Positions 1-8,482 are shown, numbered from the stretch's first letter. The stretch is 40,959 bases of DNA from an uncultured Sphingomonadales bacterium (GCA_903848655.1 CAINGT010000103.1:1-40959); one strand, 5' to 3'. Translations and numbers: made by a program. Notes: a model not told the origin generated them from the letters alone.

Positions 1-51
1 ACCCCCTCCGTCAGCCCTGCGGGCTGCCACCTCCCCCAAAGGGGGAGGAAC
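1..51. repeat. Right half of a composite REP-like repeat, cut by the window edge
   Basis: This matches the right-hand arm of the composite repeats at 10540-10679 and 40794-40931. It has a CCCCCTCCGTC start, an inner hairpin CAGCCC-TGC-GGGCTG and a closing CTCCCCC/GGGGGAG hairpin. The left half would lie upstream of the window. It sits about 75 bases before the first gene. Confidence 0.8.
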
Positions 52-128
52 GAGGATGGCAGCGCGCGCCGCATGGCTCGTTCGGTGTGATCCGCACCTA
101 GCGGCGAGGCGAGTTCAGGAGGCATCGC

Positions 129-1523
129 ATGGCAGAATCGCGCCCGCTCTACCTTGGCCCGCGTATTAAGCGTTTACGCCGCGAACTCGGGCTGACGCAG
201 GCGGCGATGGCCGATGATCTGGGGATTTCGCCCAGCTATATCGCGCTGATCGAACGCAACCAGCGGCCCTTGACCGCCGATCTGCTGCTGCGGCTGGCGC
301 GCAGTTACAAGCTCGATATGAGCGAACTCGCCGCGGATGAGCGCGATGATTATGCGCGGCGGCTGGCGGCCATGCTCAAAGACCCGATTTTTGCCGAAAT
401 CGATCTGACCACGCTTGAAGTCGCCGATATCGCCACCAGCTTTCCCGGTGTGGCCGAAGCACTGTTGCGCCTCCACGCCGCTTATGCGCGCGAACAGCAC
501 GCGCTGGCGGGCTTGCGCGAAGGCGGGGGCGGCGATCCTGCCGCCGATGCGGTCGGCGAAGCGCGGCGCTTTATCGCGCGCACCCACAACCATTTTGCCG
601 CGCTCGATGCGCGGGCCGAAGCACTGGCGGATGACATCGCGCGCGCCGGGGGGCAGGCGGATTGGCTGGCGCAGCGCGGGGTGCGGGTGCGGCTGCTGCC
701 GGGCGATGTCATGATGGGCGCGCTGGTGCGCTATGACCGCCATGCCGAACAGCTCCTACTCGATGACACGCTGTCGGCCAGCGCGCGGCAATGGCAGATC
801 GCGCTGCATATCGCCTATACCGCGCTGCGGAGCGAAATCGCCGATGTCGTGCGCGGGGAAAGCTTTGCCAGCGAAACCGCCGCGCGGCTGGTGTGGCGCG
901 CGCTCGCGGGATATGGCGCGGCGGCGATTGTCATGCCTTATGACCGGTTCGCCCGCGCGGTCGTGGCGCGTGGCCACGATATTGAGGCGCTGGCGGGGCT
1001 GTTCGGGGCCAGTTTTGAACAAGTCGCGCACCGGTTGACCACGCTGGGGCGGCCGGGGCAGGCGGGGGTGCCGTTCTTTTTCATCCGCGTCGATGCGGCG
1101 GGCAATGTGTCAAAACGGCTCGATGGCGCGGGTTTTCCGTTTGCCGCGCATGGTGGCGGCTGCCCGTTGTGGAATGTCCATCAGACGTTCCGTCGGCCGG
1201 GCGAAGTGATGACGCAATGGCTCGAACTGCCCGATGGGCAGCGGTTCTTTTCGGTCATGCGCACCGTTTCCAGCGGCGGCGGGGCCTATGGCCGCCCCGG
1301 CCTGCTGCGCGCGGTCGCACTCGGGTGCGCGGCCGAACACGCCCCCCGGCTGATCTATGCGCAAGATGGGGCCAATGCGCCGCCACCTACGCCCATCGGC
1401 ATGACCTGCCGCTTGTGCAACCGCGCCGCGTGCACCGCGCGCGCCGAACCGCCGCTGGGCCGCGAAATCCTGCCCGACGATTACCGCCGCAGCCCCGCGC
1501 CCTTTGCTTTTGCCGAAACCTGA
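129..1523 (+). CDS. ScfR/RamB-type short-chain acyl-CoA-responsive transcriptional regulator
   Basis: A 464-residue cytoplasmic DNA-binding regulator. Residues about 8-65 form an XRE-type helix-turn-helix (RIKRLRRELGLTQAAMADDL, then SPSYIALIERNQRP). The middle is the IrrE/ImmA-like fold, but the metallopeptidase HExxH is absent; the equivalent stretch reads QIALHIAYTALRSEI, so protease activity is unlikely. The C-terminus has the CRLCNRAAC cysteine cluster followed by ARAEPPL, typical of the DUF2083/ScfR group. Members of this family (RamB, ScfR) control glyoxylate-cycle or propionyl/acetyl-CoA genes and are thought to sense short-chain acyl-CoA; that role is inferred here. An AGGAGG at 117-122 lies seven bases before the ATG and fixes the start. 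The next gene follows on the same strand, so co-transcription is possible. Confidence 0.85.
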   Translation: MAESRPLYLGPRIKRLRRELGLTQAAMADDLGISPSYIALIERNQRPLTADLLLRLARSYKLDMSELAADERDDYARRLAAMLKDPIFAEIDLTTLEVADIATSFPGVAEALLRLHAAYAREQHALAGLREGGGGDPAADAVGEARRFIARTHNHFAALDARAEALADDIARAGGQADWLAQRGVRVRLLPGDVMMGALVRYDRHAEQLLLDDTLSASARQWQIALHIAYTALRSEIADVVRGESFASETAARLVWRALAGYGAAAIVMPYDRFARAVVARGHDIEALAGLFGASFEQVAHRLTTLGRPGQAGVPFFFIRVDAAGNVSKRLDGAGFPFAAHGGGCPLWNVHQTFRRPGEVMTQWLELPDGQRFFSVMRTVSSGGGAYGRPGLLRAVALGCAAEHAPRLIYAQDGANAPPPTPIGMTCRLCNRAACTARAEPPLGREILPDDYRRSPAPFAFAET

Positions 1524-1587
1524 CGCGGTTGCAGCGGTGCGACAGGCCCGCTATCTGCCCGGCCAATCTTGCGAAAGTCTGCACCCG

Positions 1588-2097
1588 TTGTCCAAAATCA
1601 TCCCGCTTGCCGATGTCGATTCCGCGCTGGTCGAAGCTTTGCTCGACACCGCGTTTGAGCCGGAGCGCCGCCAGCGCACCGCGTATACAGTGCGCGGTGA
1701 TGCCGAATGGCTGCCCGCGCTGTCGTTTGCCGCGCTCGATGCGGCCGACTTGCTGGCAGGCACGATCCAGTGCTGGCCAGTCGCGCTGACCGACGATCAC
1801 GGGCGCGCGCATCCGCTGCTGATGGTTGGCCCGGTGGCCGTGCTGCCCGCGTTGCAGGGGCTGGGCTATGGTCAGGCGCTGGTCACTGCCACGCTATCTG
1901 CCATTGATCCGCGCGCGCCGCTGCCGCAAGTGCTGATCGGCGATCCCGCCTATTACGGGCGCTTTTTCGGCTTTGCCAACACCCATACCGGTGGCTGGCG
2001 CTTGCCCGGCCCGGTCGATCAGCACCGCGTGCTGTGCCGCGCTGCCAATCCCTCGATCCTGCCCGCCAGCGGCGCTTTGGGGCCTTGGCGGCGCTGA
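1588..2097 (+). CDS. GNAT-family N-acetyltransferase
   Basis: A small acetyltransferase of the Gcn5-related family, likely using acetyl-CoA on an unknown amine. The core beta4-alpha3 signature is VAVLPALQGLGYGQALV, where the Q/RxxGxG/A-type loop binds the CoA pyrophosphate. The C-terminal YYGRFFGF is typical of the YhbS-like subgroup. The frame is open from 1504, but only TTG starts are available (1504 and 1588). I chose 1588 because the protein then begins SKIIPLADVD, a normal GNAT beginning, and no longer overlaps the upstream gene. It lies between the regulator and the DUF1285-nudix-cca group on the same strand. The substrate cannot be named. Confidence 0.72.
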   Translation: MSKIIPLADVDSALVEALLDTAFEPERRQRTAYTVRGDAEWLPALSFAALDAADLLAGTIQCWPVALTDDHGRAHPLLMVGPVAVLPALQGLGYGQALVTATLSAIDPRAPLPQVLIGDPAYYGRFFGFANTHTGGWRLPGPVDQHRVLCRAANPSILPASGALGPWRR

Positions 2098-2122
2098 TCC
2101 GATCTGGCAGGGCAAATGCGCC

Positions 2123-2701
2123 GTGCCTTATGAACCGCCCCCCGAATTCGCCACGCTGAACTTTGCCCAATTGGCCGAGGCGGCGGCGGCGCGGCGGTTG
2201 CCACCGCTGGACCAGTGGACCCCGCAGATAACCGGCGACAGCCGGATGCGGATCGCCGCCGATGGCACATGGTTTCACGATGGCGGGCCGATCACCCGCC
2301 CGGCGATGGTGCGCGCCTTTTCCGCGCTGCTGCTGCGCGCCGCCGATGGGCAGCACTATCTGCTGACTCCGCACGAAAAGCTGACCATCGCGGTCGATGA
2401 TGCGGCGTTCATCGCCACCGACATGCATCTGCGCCACAACGCGGCGGGGCAGGTCGTGCTGGCGTTTCGGCTCAACACCGATGATGTCGTGCTCGCTGGG
2501 CCGGACCACCGCTTGCGCGCGGGCGGCAGCGATGATGTGCCCGCCTTCTATCTGGGGGTGCGCCACGGCACCGAAGCACGGCTCAACCGCAGTACCTATG
2601 GCCAGTTGATCGACCACGCGCTCACGCTGTCGCCGCCCGATAGGCTGGGGGTGGACAGCGGCGGCGTGCATTTTGGCCTGCTGCCCGGCCTTGCACGATG
2701 A
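2123..2701 (+). CDS. DUF1285 family protein
   Basis: About 192 residues, the normal size of DUF1285 proteins. These are conserved in Proteobacteria and have no established biochemical role. Recognisable stretches are LPPLDQWTP near the start, then MRIAADGTWFHDGGPITRPAMV, HYLLTPHEKLTI and FYLGVRHGTEARLNR. There is no signal peptide or membrane segment, so it is probably cytosolic. The start is a GTG at 2123 with GGCAGGG about ten bases upstream; longer frames read through the preceding gene. The stop overlaps the ATG of the nudix gene by four bases, showing tight translational coupling. The DUF1285-nudix-cca order is common in alphaproteobacteria, which supports the assignment but does not reveal the function. 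Confidence 0.82.
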   Translation: MPYEPPPEFATLNFAQLAEAAAARRLPPLDQWTPQITGDSRMRIAADGTWFHDGGPITRPAMVRAFSALLLRAADGQHYLLTPHEKLTIAVDDAAFIATDMHLRHNAAGQVVLAFRLNTDDVVLAGPDHRLRAGGSDDVPAFYLGVRHGTEARLNRSTYGQLIDHALTLSPPDRLGVDSGGVHFGLLPGLAR

Positions 2702-3309
2702 CCAATGCGTTGTTCGACCGGCTGGCCCAAGCGTTGGAGGCGGGCCACCGCGACGCCAGCGCCGCGCCGTGGCAAGATTGGCGCATCGCCGCCGATGCGC
2801 CGTTGCGCGCCGCCGCCGTGCTGATCGCGGTAACAGACCGGCCCGCCCATGCCGAGGGGCCGGGGGTGCTGATGATCCAGCGCCCGACGACAATGCGCGC
2901 GCATCCCGGCCAAGCGGCATTCCCCGGCGGCAAGCTCGATCCCGGCGAAAGCGCGGTTGCTGCGGCGTTGCGCGAGGCGCACGAGGAATTGGGGATCGAT
3001 CCAGCGCGCGTGCGCGTGATCGGCACGACCGATCCGTTCCGCACTGGCACTGGCTATGACATTACTCCAGTGCTGGCGACGGTCCCCGGCGATATCGCGA
3101 TTACCCCCAATCCGCACGAAGTGGCGCAATGGTTCGAACCGCCGTTCGGCTATATTCTCGATCCCGCGCAGCACAGGCAACGTGCGGCGGAATTTGGCGG
3201 CAAACGCGGCACTTATGTCGAAATCCAGTGGGCCGAACATCGCATCTGGGGGGTGACCGGCGCGATTATCGCCAATCTGGCGCATCGGCTCGCGTGGCAC
3301 GGCGCATGA
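2698..3309 (+). CDS. Nudix hydrolase, CoA pyrophosphatase type (NudL-like)
   Basis: A 203-residue nudix enzyme. The nudix box runs from GGKLDPGESAV to REAHEELGI, satisfying GX5EX7REUXEEXGU, and would bind the Mg/Mn needed for phosphoanhydride cleavage. The preceding MIQRPTTMRAHPGQAAFPGG is the UPF0035/NudL signature of enzymes that split coenzyme A or its derivatives into phosphopantetheine and 3',5'-ADP. CoA is therefore the likely substrate, by family. It begins inside the stop codon of the DUF1285 gene (ATGA) and its own stop overlaps the cca start the same way, so the three form one translationally coupled unit. Confidence 0.88.
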   Translation: MTNALFDRLAQALEAGHRDASAAPWQDWRIAADAPLRAAAVLIAVTDRPAHAEGPGVLMIQRPTTMRAHPGQAAFPGGKLDPGESAVAAALREAHEELGIDPARVRVIGTTDPFRTGTGYDITPVLATVPGDIAITPNPHEVAQWFEPPFGYILDPAQHRQRAAEFGGKRGTYVEIQWAEHRIWGVTGAIIANLAHRLAWHGA

Positions 3310-4499
3310 CTGTGCCGCGCCTGCCCGCTGCACCGTGGACGCAGCGCGCCACGCTGGCGGCGCTTGTTACCGCGCTCGATCCGGCAGGGACGGGCGAATG
3401 CCGCTGGGTCGGTGGCGCGGTGCGCGATACGGTGGCGGGGCGGCCCGTCGCCGATATCGACATGGCCACACGTCTGCTGCCCGAAAGCGTCATCGCGCGG
3501 TTGACCGAGGCTGGCATCCGCAGCGTACCGACCGGGCTTGCCCATGGCACGGTAACCGCCGTGCTGACCGATGGCCCGGTTGAAATCACCACGTTGCGGC
3601 GCGATGTCGCGACTGATGGCCGCCATGCCGTGATCGCGTGGTCCGACGACTGGCGCGAAGATGCTGCCCGCCGCGATTTTACCATCAACGCGCTCTATGC
3701 CGACCCCAAAACGCTGGACATCAGCGACTATTTTGGCGGGCTGGCTGATCTGGCGGCACGGCGGGTGCGCTTTATCGGTGAGGCCGAAGCGCGCATCCGC
3801 GAAGATTATTTGCGCATTTTGCGCTATTTCCGGTTTCAGGCGCGGTTTGGAACGGACGGTGGCGATCCGGCGGCCGAAATGGCCTGCGCCGCGCTGGCAC
3901 CCGCGCTGAAAGGCCTGTCGCGCGAACGTGTCAGTTCGGAATTGCTCTTGCTGCTCGCGCATTCCGATCCCGCCCCGACGCTGGCGCGCATGGCGGCGCT
4001 GGGGGTGCTGGCGCACGTGCTGCCCGAGGCCGATCCCGCCGCGCTGCCCGCGCTGATCGCCACCGAAACGCGCGAGCGCGTGCCGCCCGATGCCCTGCGC
4101 CGCCTTGCCGCGTTGCTCCCCGCCGAGCCTGTGCTGGCCGAAACGATAGCCGCGCGGTTGCGGCTGTCGAACGCGCACAAAGCGCGGCTGGCGAGCGCCG
4201 CCGCGCGCTTGCGCCCCGGACCGTCCGATCCGCGCGCGCTGGCCTATCGGCTGGGGTGGGAGGCGGCGCGCGACCGCTTGCTGCTGACCGGGGGCAGCCT
4301 CGCCGCACTGGCGGATTGGGCCATCCCCTCCTTCCCGCTCAAAGGCGGGGCCATCGTTGCGCGCGGCGTCACCGCCGGGCCGCGCGTGGCAAAAATCTTG
4401 CGGCAGGTCGAACAGCGCTGGATCGACGAAAGTTTTCCCGATGCCGACCGGGTCGAGGCCTTGCTCGATAGCGTTATGGCAGAAGGCGAAGCGGGTTAG
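3306..4499 (+). CDS. cca: CCA tRNA nucleotidyltransferase
   Basis: A class II nucleotidyltransferase of about 397 residues that adds or repairs the 3' CCA of tRNAs. The head domain shows WVGGAVRD followed by the metal-binding pair in VADIDMAT. It then has TTLRRDVATDGRHA, RRDFTINALYAD, and DYLRILRYFRFQARF of the neck that recognises nucleotides. No HD phosphohydrolase domain is visible after the RNA-binding region, as in most alphaproteobacterial forms. The ATG overlaps the stop of the nudix gene (ATGA). The frame is open further upstream, but that part lies in the nudix gene. Its stop faces the J-domain gene on the opposite strand with four bases shared. Confidence 0.92.
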   Translation: MTVPRLPAAPWTQRATLAALVTALDPAGTGECRWVGGAVRDTVAGRPVADIDMATRLLPESVIARLTEAGIRSVPTGLAHGTVTAVLTDGPVEITTLRRDVATDGRHAVIAWSDDWREDAARRDFTINALYADPKTLDISDYFGGLADLAARRVRFIGEAEARIREDYLRILRYFRFQARFGTDGGDPAAEMACAALAPALKGLSRERVSSELLLLLAHSDPAPTLARMAALGVLAHVLPEADPAALPALIATETRERVPPDALRRLAALLPAEPVLAETIAARLRLSNAHKARLASAAARLRPGPSDPRALAYRLGWEAARDRLLLTGGSLAALADWAIPSFPLKGGAIVARGVTAGPRVAKILRQVEQRWIDESFPDADRVEALLDSVMAEGEAG

Positions 4500-5032
4500 C
4501 TTCCTTTCCACGCCCGCCGTTCTTCCGCCGCGCGCAAGACTTCATAGGCGATTTGCAGCCGCTGAAACTCTTTGGCGGCGGCGTCGTCGCCGGGGCGGAC
4601 ATCGGGGTGGACCAGTTTTGCCCGCGTGCGCCAGGCTTTGCGCACCGCGTCGAAATCGGCGCTGGCGTCAAGGTCCAGCACTTCGAGCGCGCGCATTTCA
4701 TCGCGGCTGCGGCTGCCATCGCCCGATCCGCCCCATTCGGCCCAGCCGGTCTGCGCATAGCCCGCTGATTCGCTGCGCTCGGTGCGTTCGCGCGACGCGG
4801 CCTCTTCTTTGTCCAGCCCTTCGAAATAGTTCCATCCGGCGTTGTATTCGGCGGCGTGGGCGGTGCAGAAATACCAACGATCCGGTGAATTGGGCGATTT
4901 GGGCGCGGGGCACGTGCCGGGATCGGTGCAGCCGTGGCGATCACACAACCGCAGGGGCGCGGCATCACGCCCCGCGCCATAGCCGCGCCAGCGCGGAAAC
5001 CCCCAGTCGTTTGATCGTGTGTACCGCGTCAT
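4496..5032 (-). CDS. J-domain (DnaJ-like) protein with N-terminal Cys/His region
   Basis: About 178 residues. The J domain is at the C-terminus: ALEVLDLDASADFDAVRKAW, then the HPD motif in LVHPDVRPGDD and FQRLQIAYEVLR. It should stimulate the ATPase of DnaK-type Hsp70s. The N-terminal half has a cysteine/histidine set (CDRHGC, PGTC, FCTAHAAEYN) followed by WNYFEGLD. This arrangement recurs in alphaproteobacterial J proteins and may bind a metal, but no function is established. It is not DnaJ itself: it lacks the Gly/Phe region and the CXXCXGXG zinc repeats. The start codon lies at the edge of a GC-rich intergenic repeat. It converges on cca. Upstream in-frame Met codons fall inside the hairpin, so I chose the inner ATG. 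Confidence 0.82.
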   Translation of the reverse strand: MTRYTRSNDWGFPRWRGYGAGRDAAPLRLCDRHGCTDPGTCPAPKSPNSPDRWYFCTAHAAEYNAGWNYFEGLDKEEAASRERTERSESAGYAQTGWAEWGGSGDGSRSRDEMRALEVLDLDASADFDAVRKAWRTRAKLVHPDVRPGDDAAAKEFQRLQIAYEVLRAAEERRAWKGS

Positions 5033-5033
5033 G

Positions 5034-5100
5034 CCCGGGACCAAGCCCAAGCCGGGCGCAAACGTCAAGCCGGGACACGACAAATTCGTCGTGCCCCGGC
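5034..5100. repeat. GC-rich intergenic hairpin repeat
   Basis: Two adjoining inverted repeats lie just upstream of the J-domain gene. The stronger has 13-base arms at 5069-5081 and 5088-5100 with one mismatch and loop AAATTC. The weaker pairs GCCCGG with CCGGGC around 5034-5055. There is no T run. They could form an RNA hairpin or be a dispersed repeat; I cannot tell which. Confidence 0.6.
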
Positions 5101-5207
5101 TAATCGTTGGTTTGCTCGCGATCGTTCAGAAACCTGTGGCTTGCAACGCCGCGTGTGGGTGGTGTGTTGGCGCGAACTCTCACCTAGGCGAGAGGCCCCA
5201 CCCCCAA

Positions 5208-5231
5208 CCCCCTCCCCTGAAGGGGAGGGGG
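5208..5231. terminator. Hairpin downstream of pal (terminator-like or dispersed repeat)
   Basis: CCCCCTCCCC pairs perfectly with GGGGAGGGGG around loop TGAA, about 15 bases past the pal stop on the minus strand. The stem is strong, but no U tract follows in the pal direction. A closely similar hairpin stands at 40755-40772 after the GH68 gene, so this is also a dispersed sequence. Termination is inferred from position only. Confidence 0.45.
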
Positions 5232-5245
5232 CTTCTAGGCGGTGG

Positions 5246-5788
5246 TCAGTTGACGGTGATTGTGACCGCGCGGCGGTTTTTCGCCCAGCTTTCTTCATCC
5301 GATCCCAGCGCGACCGGGCGTTCTTTGCCATAGCTGATGGTGGTGATGCGCGCGGCATCGACACCCAGTGCGATCAGCGTGTTCTTGGCCGCATTGGCGC
5401 GGCGTTCGCCGAGCGCAAGGTTGTATTCGCGCGTGCCACGTTCGTCGGCATGGCCTTCGACGGTGATCGATTTGGTCGGATAACGCACCAACCATGCCGC
5501 CTGGCTTTTCAGGATCGCCTGGTTGTCGGCATCGACATCGAATTTGTCATAAGCAAAATGCACCGTGTCCGACGTTACCGAGGCGAGGAAATCGGCCTGG
5601 CTGCCCGGTACCGGACCCGGAGGGGGCGGCGGCGGGGGTGGCGGGGGCGGCGGAGCTTCAACCGTGGTGGTGGTTGGTACCGGCTGCGGTGGCAGCTCTT
5701 TGGGCTTGCTGGCGCAACTGGCCAGACTGACGCTGGCGAGCAGCAGCGAGATCGCCGCAATCCGGGCAGGCACGAAACGGGAAACCAT
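5246..5788 (-). CDS. pal: Peptidoglycan-associated lipoprotein Pal
   Basis: A 180-residue outer-membrane lipoprotein of the Tol-Pal system, which ties the outer membrane to the cell wall and helps it constrict at division. The signal peptide ends in lipobox LASC, putting the lipidated cysteine at residue 25. A linker with a run of 12 prolines follows (about residues 45-57). The OmpA-like peptidoglycan-binding domain contains VEGHADERGTREYNLALGER and ends KNRRAVTITVN. I chose the ATG at 5788 because it starts the signal peptide directly (MVSRFVPARI); the longer frame adds 17 residues upstream. It is the last gene of the ybgC-tolQRAB-pal cluster, 74 bases after tolB. Confidence 0.95.
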   Translation of the reverse strand: MVSRFVPARIAAISLLLASVSLASCASKPKELPPQPVPTTTTVEAPPPPPPPPPPPPGPVPGSQADFLASVTSDTVHFAYDKFDVDADNQAILKSQAAWLVRYPTKSITVEGHADERGTREYNLALGERRANAAKNTLIALGVDAARITTISYGKERPVALGSDEESWAKNRRAVTITVN

Positions 5789-5862
5789 ACGCAAGCACTC
5801 CTTTGAGGATTGCAGGTATACTGCAACGGGGGGAACCAAATTTCAAACGGAAACCGCAAATG

Positions 5863-7236
5863 TCATGGCAGTACCGGGCCCCATGCCGGGTCTGACGCGT
5901 TGACCGGCGTCTTGAGCCGCCGTTCGTTGCGCCCGGTCAGATCGACCTGCCAAATCGCGGTCTGGCCACTGCCGCGTTCGGTGCGGAAAAACTGGATGAT
6001 CCGCCCATTGGGTGACCAAGTGGGTGCTTCATCCTGCCAACTGTCTGTCAAAAAGCGCATATTCTGGCCCGCCGGGTCCATCACCGCGATGCGCAGATTG
6101 CCGCAGATGCACGTGAACGCAATCTGATCGCCGCGCGGGCTCCATTCAGGCGTTGCCGCGCGGCCCCCGAAAAAGCTGATGCGGCGCTGGTCTGATCCAT
6201 CGGCATTCATCACATAGACTTGCTGGCTGCCCGACCGGTCGCTTTCAAACACGATCCGGCTGCCATCGGGTGAATAGCTGCCGCCAATATTGATACCGGG
6301 CACATTGGTCAGCCGCACCGATTCGCCGCCGGTCGCGGGAACGCGCCAGATATCGGTATTGCCCGCCAGCGCCATCGAATAGAGGATATAGCGGCCATCG
6401 GGCGACCAGCGCGGGGCAAAGCTCGGGCCGCGCGCTTCGGTCACCAATTTTTGCTGACCAGTGCCGATATCGTAGACATAAATGCGCGGGCGGCCGTCGA
6501 TATAGCTGAGATAGGCGATCTGGCGGTAATCGGGCGAATAGCGCGGGGTCAGTGCAGTGGCCTGCCCGTTGGTGACAAAGCGGTGGTTGGCCCCATCCGA
6601 ATCCATGATCGCCAATTGCTTGCGGCGGTGATCCTTCGGCCCGGTTTCGGCGATATAGGCGATCTTTGAATCGAAGAACGGGCTTTCCCCCGATAGCCGC
6701 GAATAGACCATATCGGCGCATTTGTGCGCGGCGCGGCGCCATTCTTCGGGCCGCACGACATAGCCCTGGCGCACCAGTTCCTGCCCCAGCGCGACGTCGA
6801 ACAGATAGCAGCCGACCGTCAGCCTGCCATCGGCACCGCTTTTGACAAAGCCCTGCACCAGCATTTCAGCCGAACGCGCGCGCCATCCGTCAAATGCCGG
6901 CGCGGTCACTTCGCCATAGCCAATTCCCGGCACGGCGTCTGGACCGGTCGGCTTGAACAATCCGTTGTTCTTCAGATCACCATAGACCACGCGCGCCAGA
7001 TTGCGCCCGAGCGCCTCGGTATTGCCGCCTTCGGCACTGGTCGGCACGGGCTGATCGGTGGGGAATGCGGGGATGGCGATGCCCAGACTTTCCCAATCGC
7101 CAACCGCCGTGACCGATCCGGTCAGACCTTCGGCGGCGGGGTTGGGTAAGGGGGCGGGTGGTTGCTGGGCCTGCGCGCCCGATAGCGCCGTGCCCAGCGC
7201 CAGCCCCATAATCAGCATTCGCATCATACGACGCAT
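5863..7236 (-). CDS. tolB: Tol-Pal system beta-propeller protein TolB
   Basis: A 457-residue periplasmic protein that shuttles between TolA and Pal. Residues 1-24 form a Sec signal peptide ending ALSGAQAQ. An N-terminal alpha/beta domain (to about residue 180) is followed by a six-bladed WD40-like propeller with repeated SPDG turns (for example RWSPDGRYILYS, SYSPDGSRIVFESDRSGSQQ). It ends in NASDPAWGPVLP. Its start codon shares one base with the tolA stop (TGATG), so the two are translationally coupled. Length and order match the family. Confidence 0.96.
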   Translation of the reverse strand: MRRMMRMLIMGLALGTALSGAQAQQPPAPLPNPAAEGLTGSVTAVGDWESLGIAIPAFPTDQPVPTSAEGGNTEALGRNLARVVYGDLKNNGLFKPTGPDAVPGIGYGEVTAPAFDGWRARSAEMLVQGFVKSGADGRLTVGCYLFDVALGQELVRQGYVVRPEEWRRAAHKCADMVYSRLSGESPFFDSKIAYIAETGPKDHRRKQLAIMDSDGANHRFVTNGQATALTPRYSPDYRQIAYLSYIDGRPRIYVYDIGTGQQKLVTEARGPSFAPRWSPDGRYILYSMALAGNTDIWRVPATGGESVRLTNVPGINIGGSYSPDGSRIVFESDRSGSQQVYVMNADGSDQRRISFFGGRAATPEWSPRGDQIAFTCICGNLRIAVMDPAGQNMRFLTDSWQDEAPTWSPNGRIIQFFRTERGSGQTAIWQVDLTGRNERRLKTPVNASDPAWGPVLP

Positions 7237-8015
7237 CAGCGCTTCTCCTGCTGAGTCAATTTGTAATCAAACCGGAACGCCCGCACGCGTTGCCATTGCG
7301 CATAAGCCTGCGGCGGTAACTGAAATGGTCGCGCCGCCAACCGCACCGCCTTGATCGCGTTAGCGGCAAACACCGGGGCTTGCGCGCGGTTGGCATCGGT
7401 CAGCCCCGATTGCGACACGATCACCGGATCGCTGGCCAACGTGCCATCGGGATGGAGCGTCCATGCCAGCACGACCACCAATTTGTCGGTATCGATCCCC
7501 GATGGCGGCTTCCAATGCGGCAGGATCTGGCGCGAAATCGCGCTGACGAGGCTGGCCACCGGCACCGCGCCGACCGTGTCGCCGGGTGAGACTTTGTCGG
7601 TTCCGGGGGTGGTGACCCCAGCTATGCCCGACAGGAAATCTTTGCCGATTCGGCTGGCACCCGCGGGCTTGGGATCATGGCTGGGCTTGGCTGCGGTTTT
7701 GGGTCTGGCTTCGGCTTCGGGTTTGACCGGAGGCGCAGTGCCCGACTTTGGTCTGGCAAAGGGTGTCGGTTCAGGCGCGGGGCTCGGATGATCGTCGGGC
7801 GCGCCCGACGTGGGGGCCAGATCAGGCCGCGCCAGCGCGTCGGGCTTGGGCGATGCGGACTGGTCGGCGACTTGCGCGGCAAACGACACCACCATCCGCT
7901 GCGGTGGCGGCTCGACTTTGCGGCCAAGCGGCGACAGCGTCAGCACCACGATCAGCGCGCCATGCGCCACCAGTGCCACGGTCAACCCAAAGGTGTCTTC
8001 GCGGGTCATATCCAT
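7236..8015 (-). CDS. tolA: Cell envelope protein TolA (TonB C-terminal fold)
   Basis: About 259 residues. There is one N-terminal inner-membrane segment (GLTVALVAHGALIVVLTLSP). A long Pro/Lys/Ala-rich periplasmic stretch with many KP and PKP steps spans about residues 40-140. A small C-terminal domain of TonB/TolA type contains SRQILPHWKPPSG and VVLAWTLHPDGTL. TolA transmits the proton-driven motion of TolQR to TolB-Pal. The rod is much shorter than in E. coli, as is usual in alphaproteobacteria. The start is uncertain: GTG 8024, ATG 8015 and ATG 8009 are all possible and no strong ribosome site decides between them. The stop overlaps tolB. Confidence 0.88.
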   Translation of the reverse strand: MDMTREDTFGLTVALVAHGALIVVLTLSPLGRKVEPPPQRMVVSFAAQVADQSASPKPDALARPDLAPTSGAPDDHPSPAPEPTPFARPKSGTAPPVKPEAEARPKTAAKPSHDPKPAGASRIGKDFLSGIAGVTTPGTDKVSPGDTVGAVPVASLVSAISRQILPHWKPPSGIDTDKLVVVLAWTLHPDGTLASDPVIVSQSGLTDANRAQAPVFAANAIKAVRLAARPFQLPPQAYAQWQRVRAFRFDYKLTQQEKR

Positions 8016-8026
8016 CGCGCGCACCG

Positions 8027-8479
8027 CTACGGCGCTTCGACTGAACCATTGGTGACCAGCGCAATCGACTTGAACCCGGCATTGTTCAACGCACCCATCA
8101 CCGCGATCACCCGGCCATAATCGAGGTGCCGGTCGGCGCGCAGCGTCACTTGCGGCAATGTGCCGCCCGCATCGCGCACCACCGAGGTCAGCCGGTCATC
8201 GAGTTCGCCAGGCGCGAGTTCCTGCTGATCCAGAAACACCCGGCCCGCGTCATCCATGCTGATGGTCAGCGCATGGGGCTGTTGCTTCAACGCCTCGGCA
8301 CGGCTGTCGGGCAGATCGATCGGTACCCCGGCGGTCAGCATCGGCGCGGTGACCATGAAGATTATCAGCAGCACCAGCATCACATCGACCAGCGGGGTCA
8401 CGTTCATGTCCGACAGCAGCGCGGCGCGCCCGCGTCCGCGCCGCCGCGTGCTGCGCGCTTGCCCCATGTTCATCGCCAT
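8027..8479 (-). CDS. tolR: TolR/ExbD-family inner-membrane protein
   Basis: 150 residues with one membrane helix. The conserved DMNVTPLVDVMLVLLIIFMV carries the Asp that lies in the proton path with TolQ. A periplasmic domain follows, with the LRADRHLDYGRVIAVM motif typical of TolR/ExbD. It forms the motor complex with TolQ and TolA. It sits three bases after tolQ and about a dozen before tolA in the same operon. That neighbourhood makes it TolR rather than ExbD. Confidence 0.95.
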   Translation of the reverse strand: MAMNMGQARSTRRRGRGRAALLSDMNVTPLVDVMLVLLIIFMVTAPMLTAGVPIDLPDSRAEALKQQPHALTISMDDAGRVFLDQQELAPGELDDRLTSVVRDAGGTLPQVTLRADRHLDYGRVIAVMGALNNAGFKSIALVTNGSVEAP

Positions 8480-8482
8480 CGC

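Noticed and set aside
3213-4511. A 432-codon open frame antisense to cca
   Set aside because: High-GC DNA leaves long open frames opposite real genes. This one is rich in Arg, Gln and His with no motif, while cca on the plus strand is certain.
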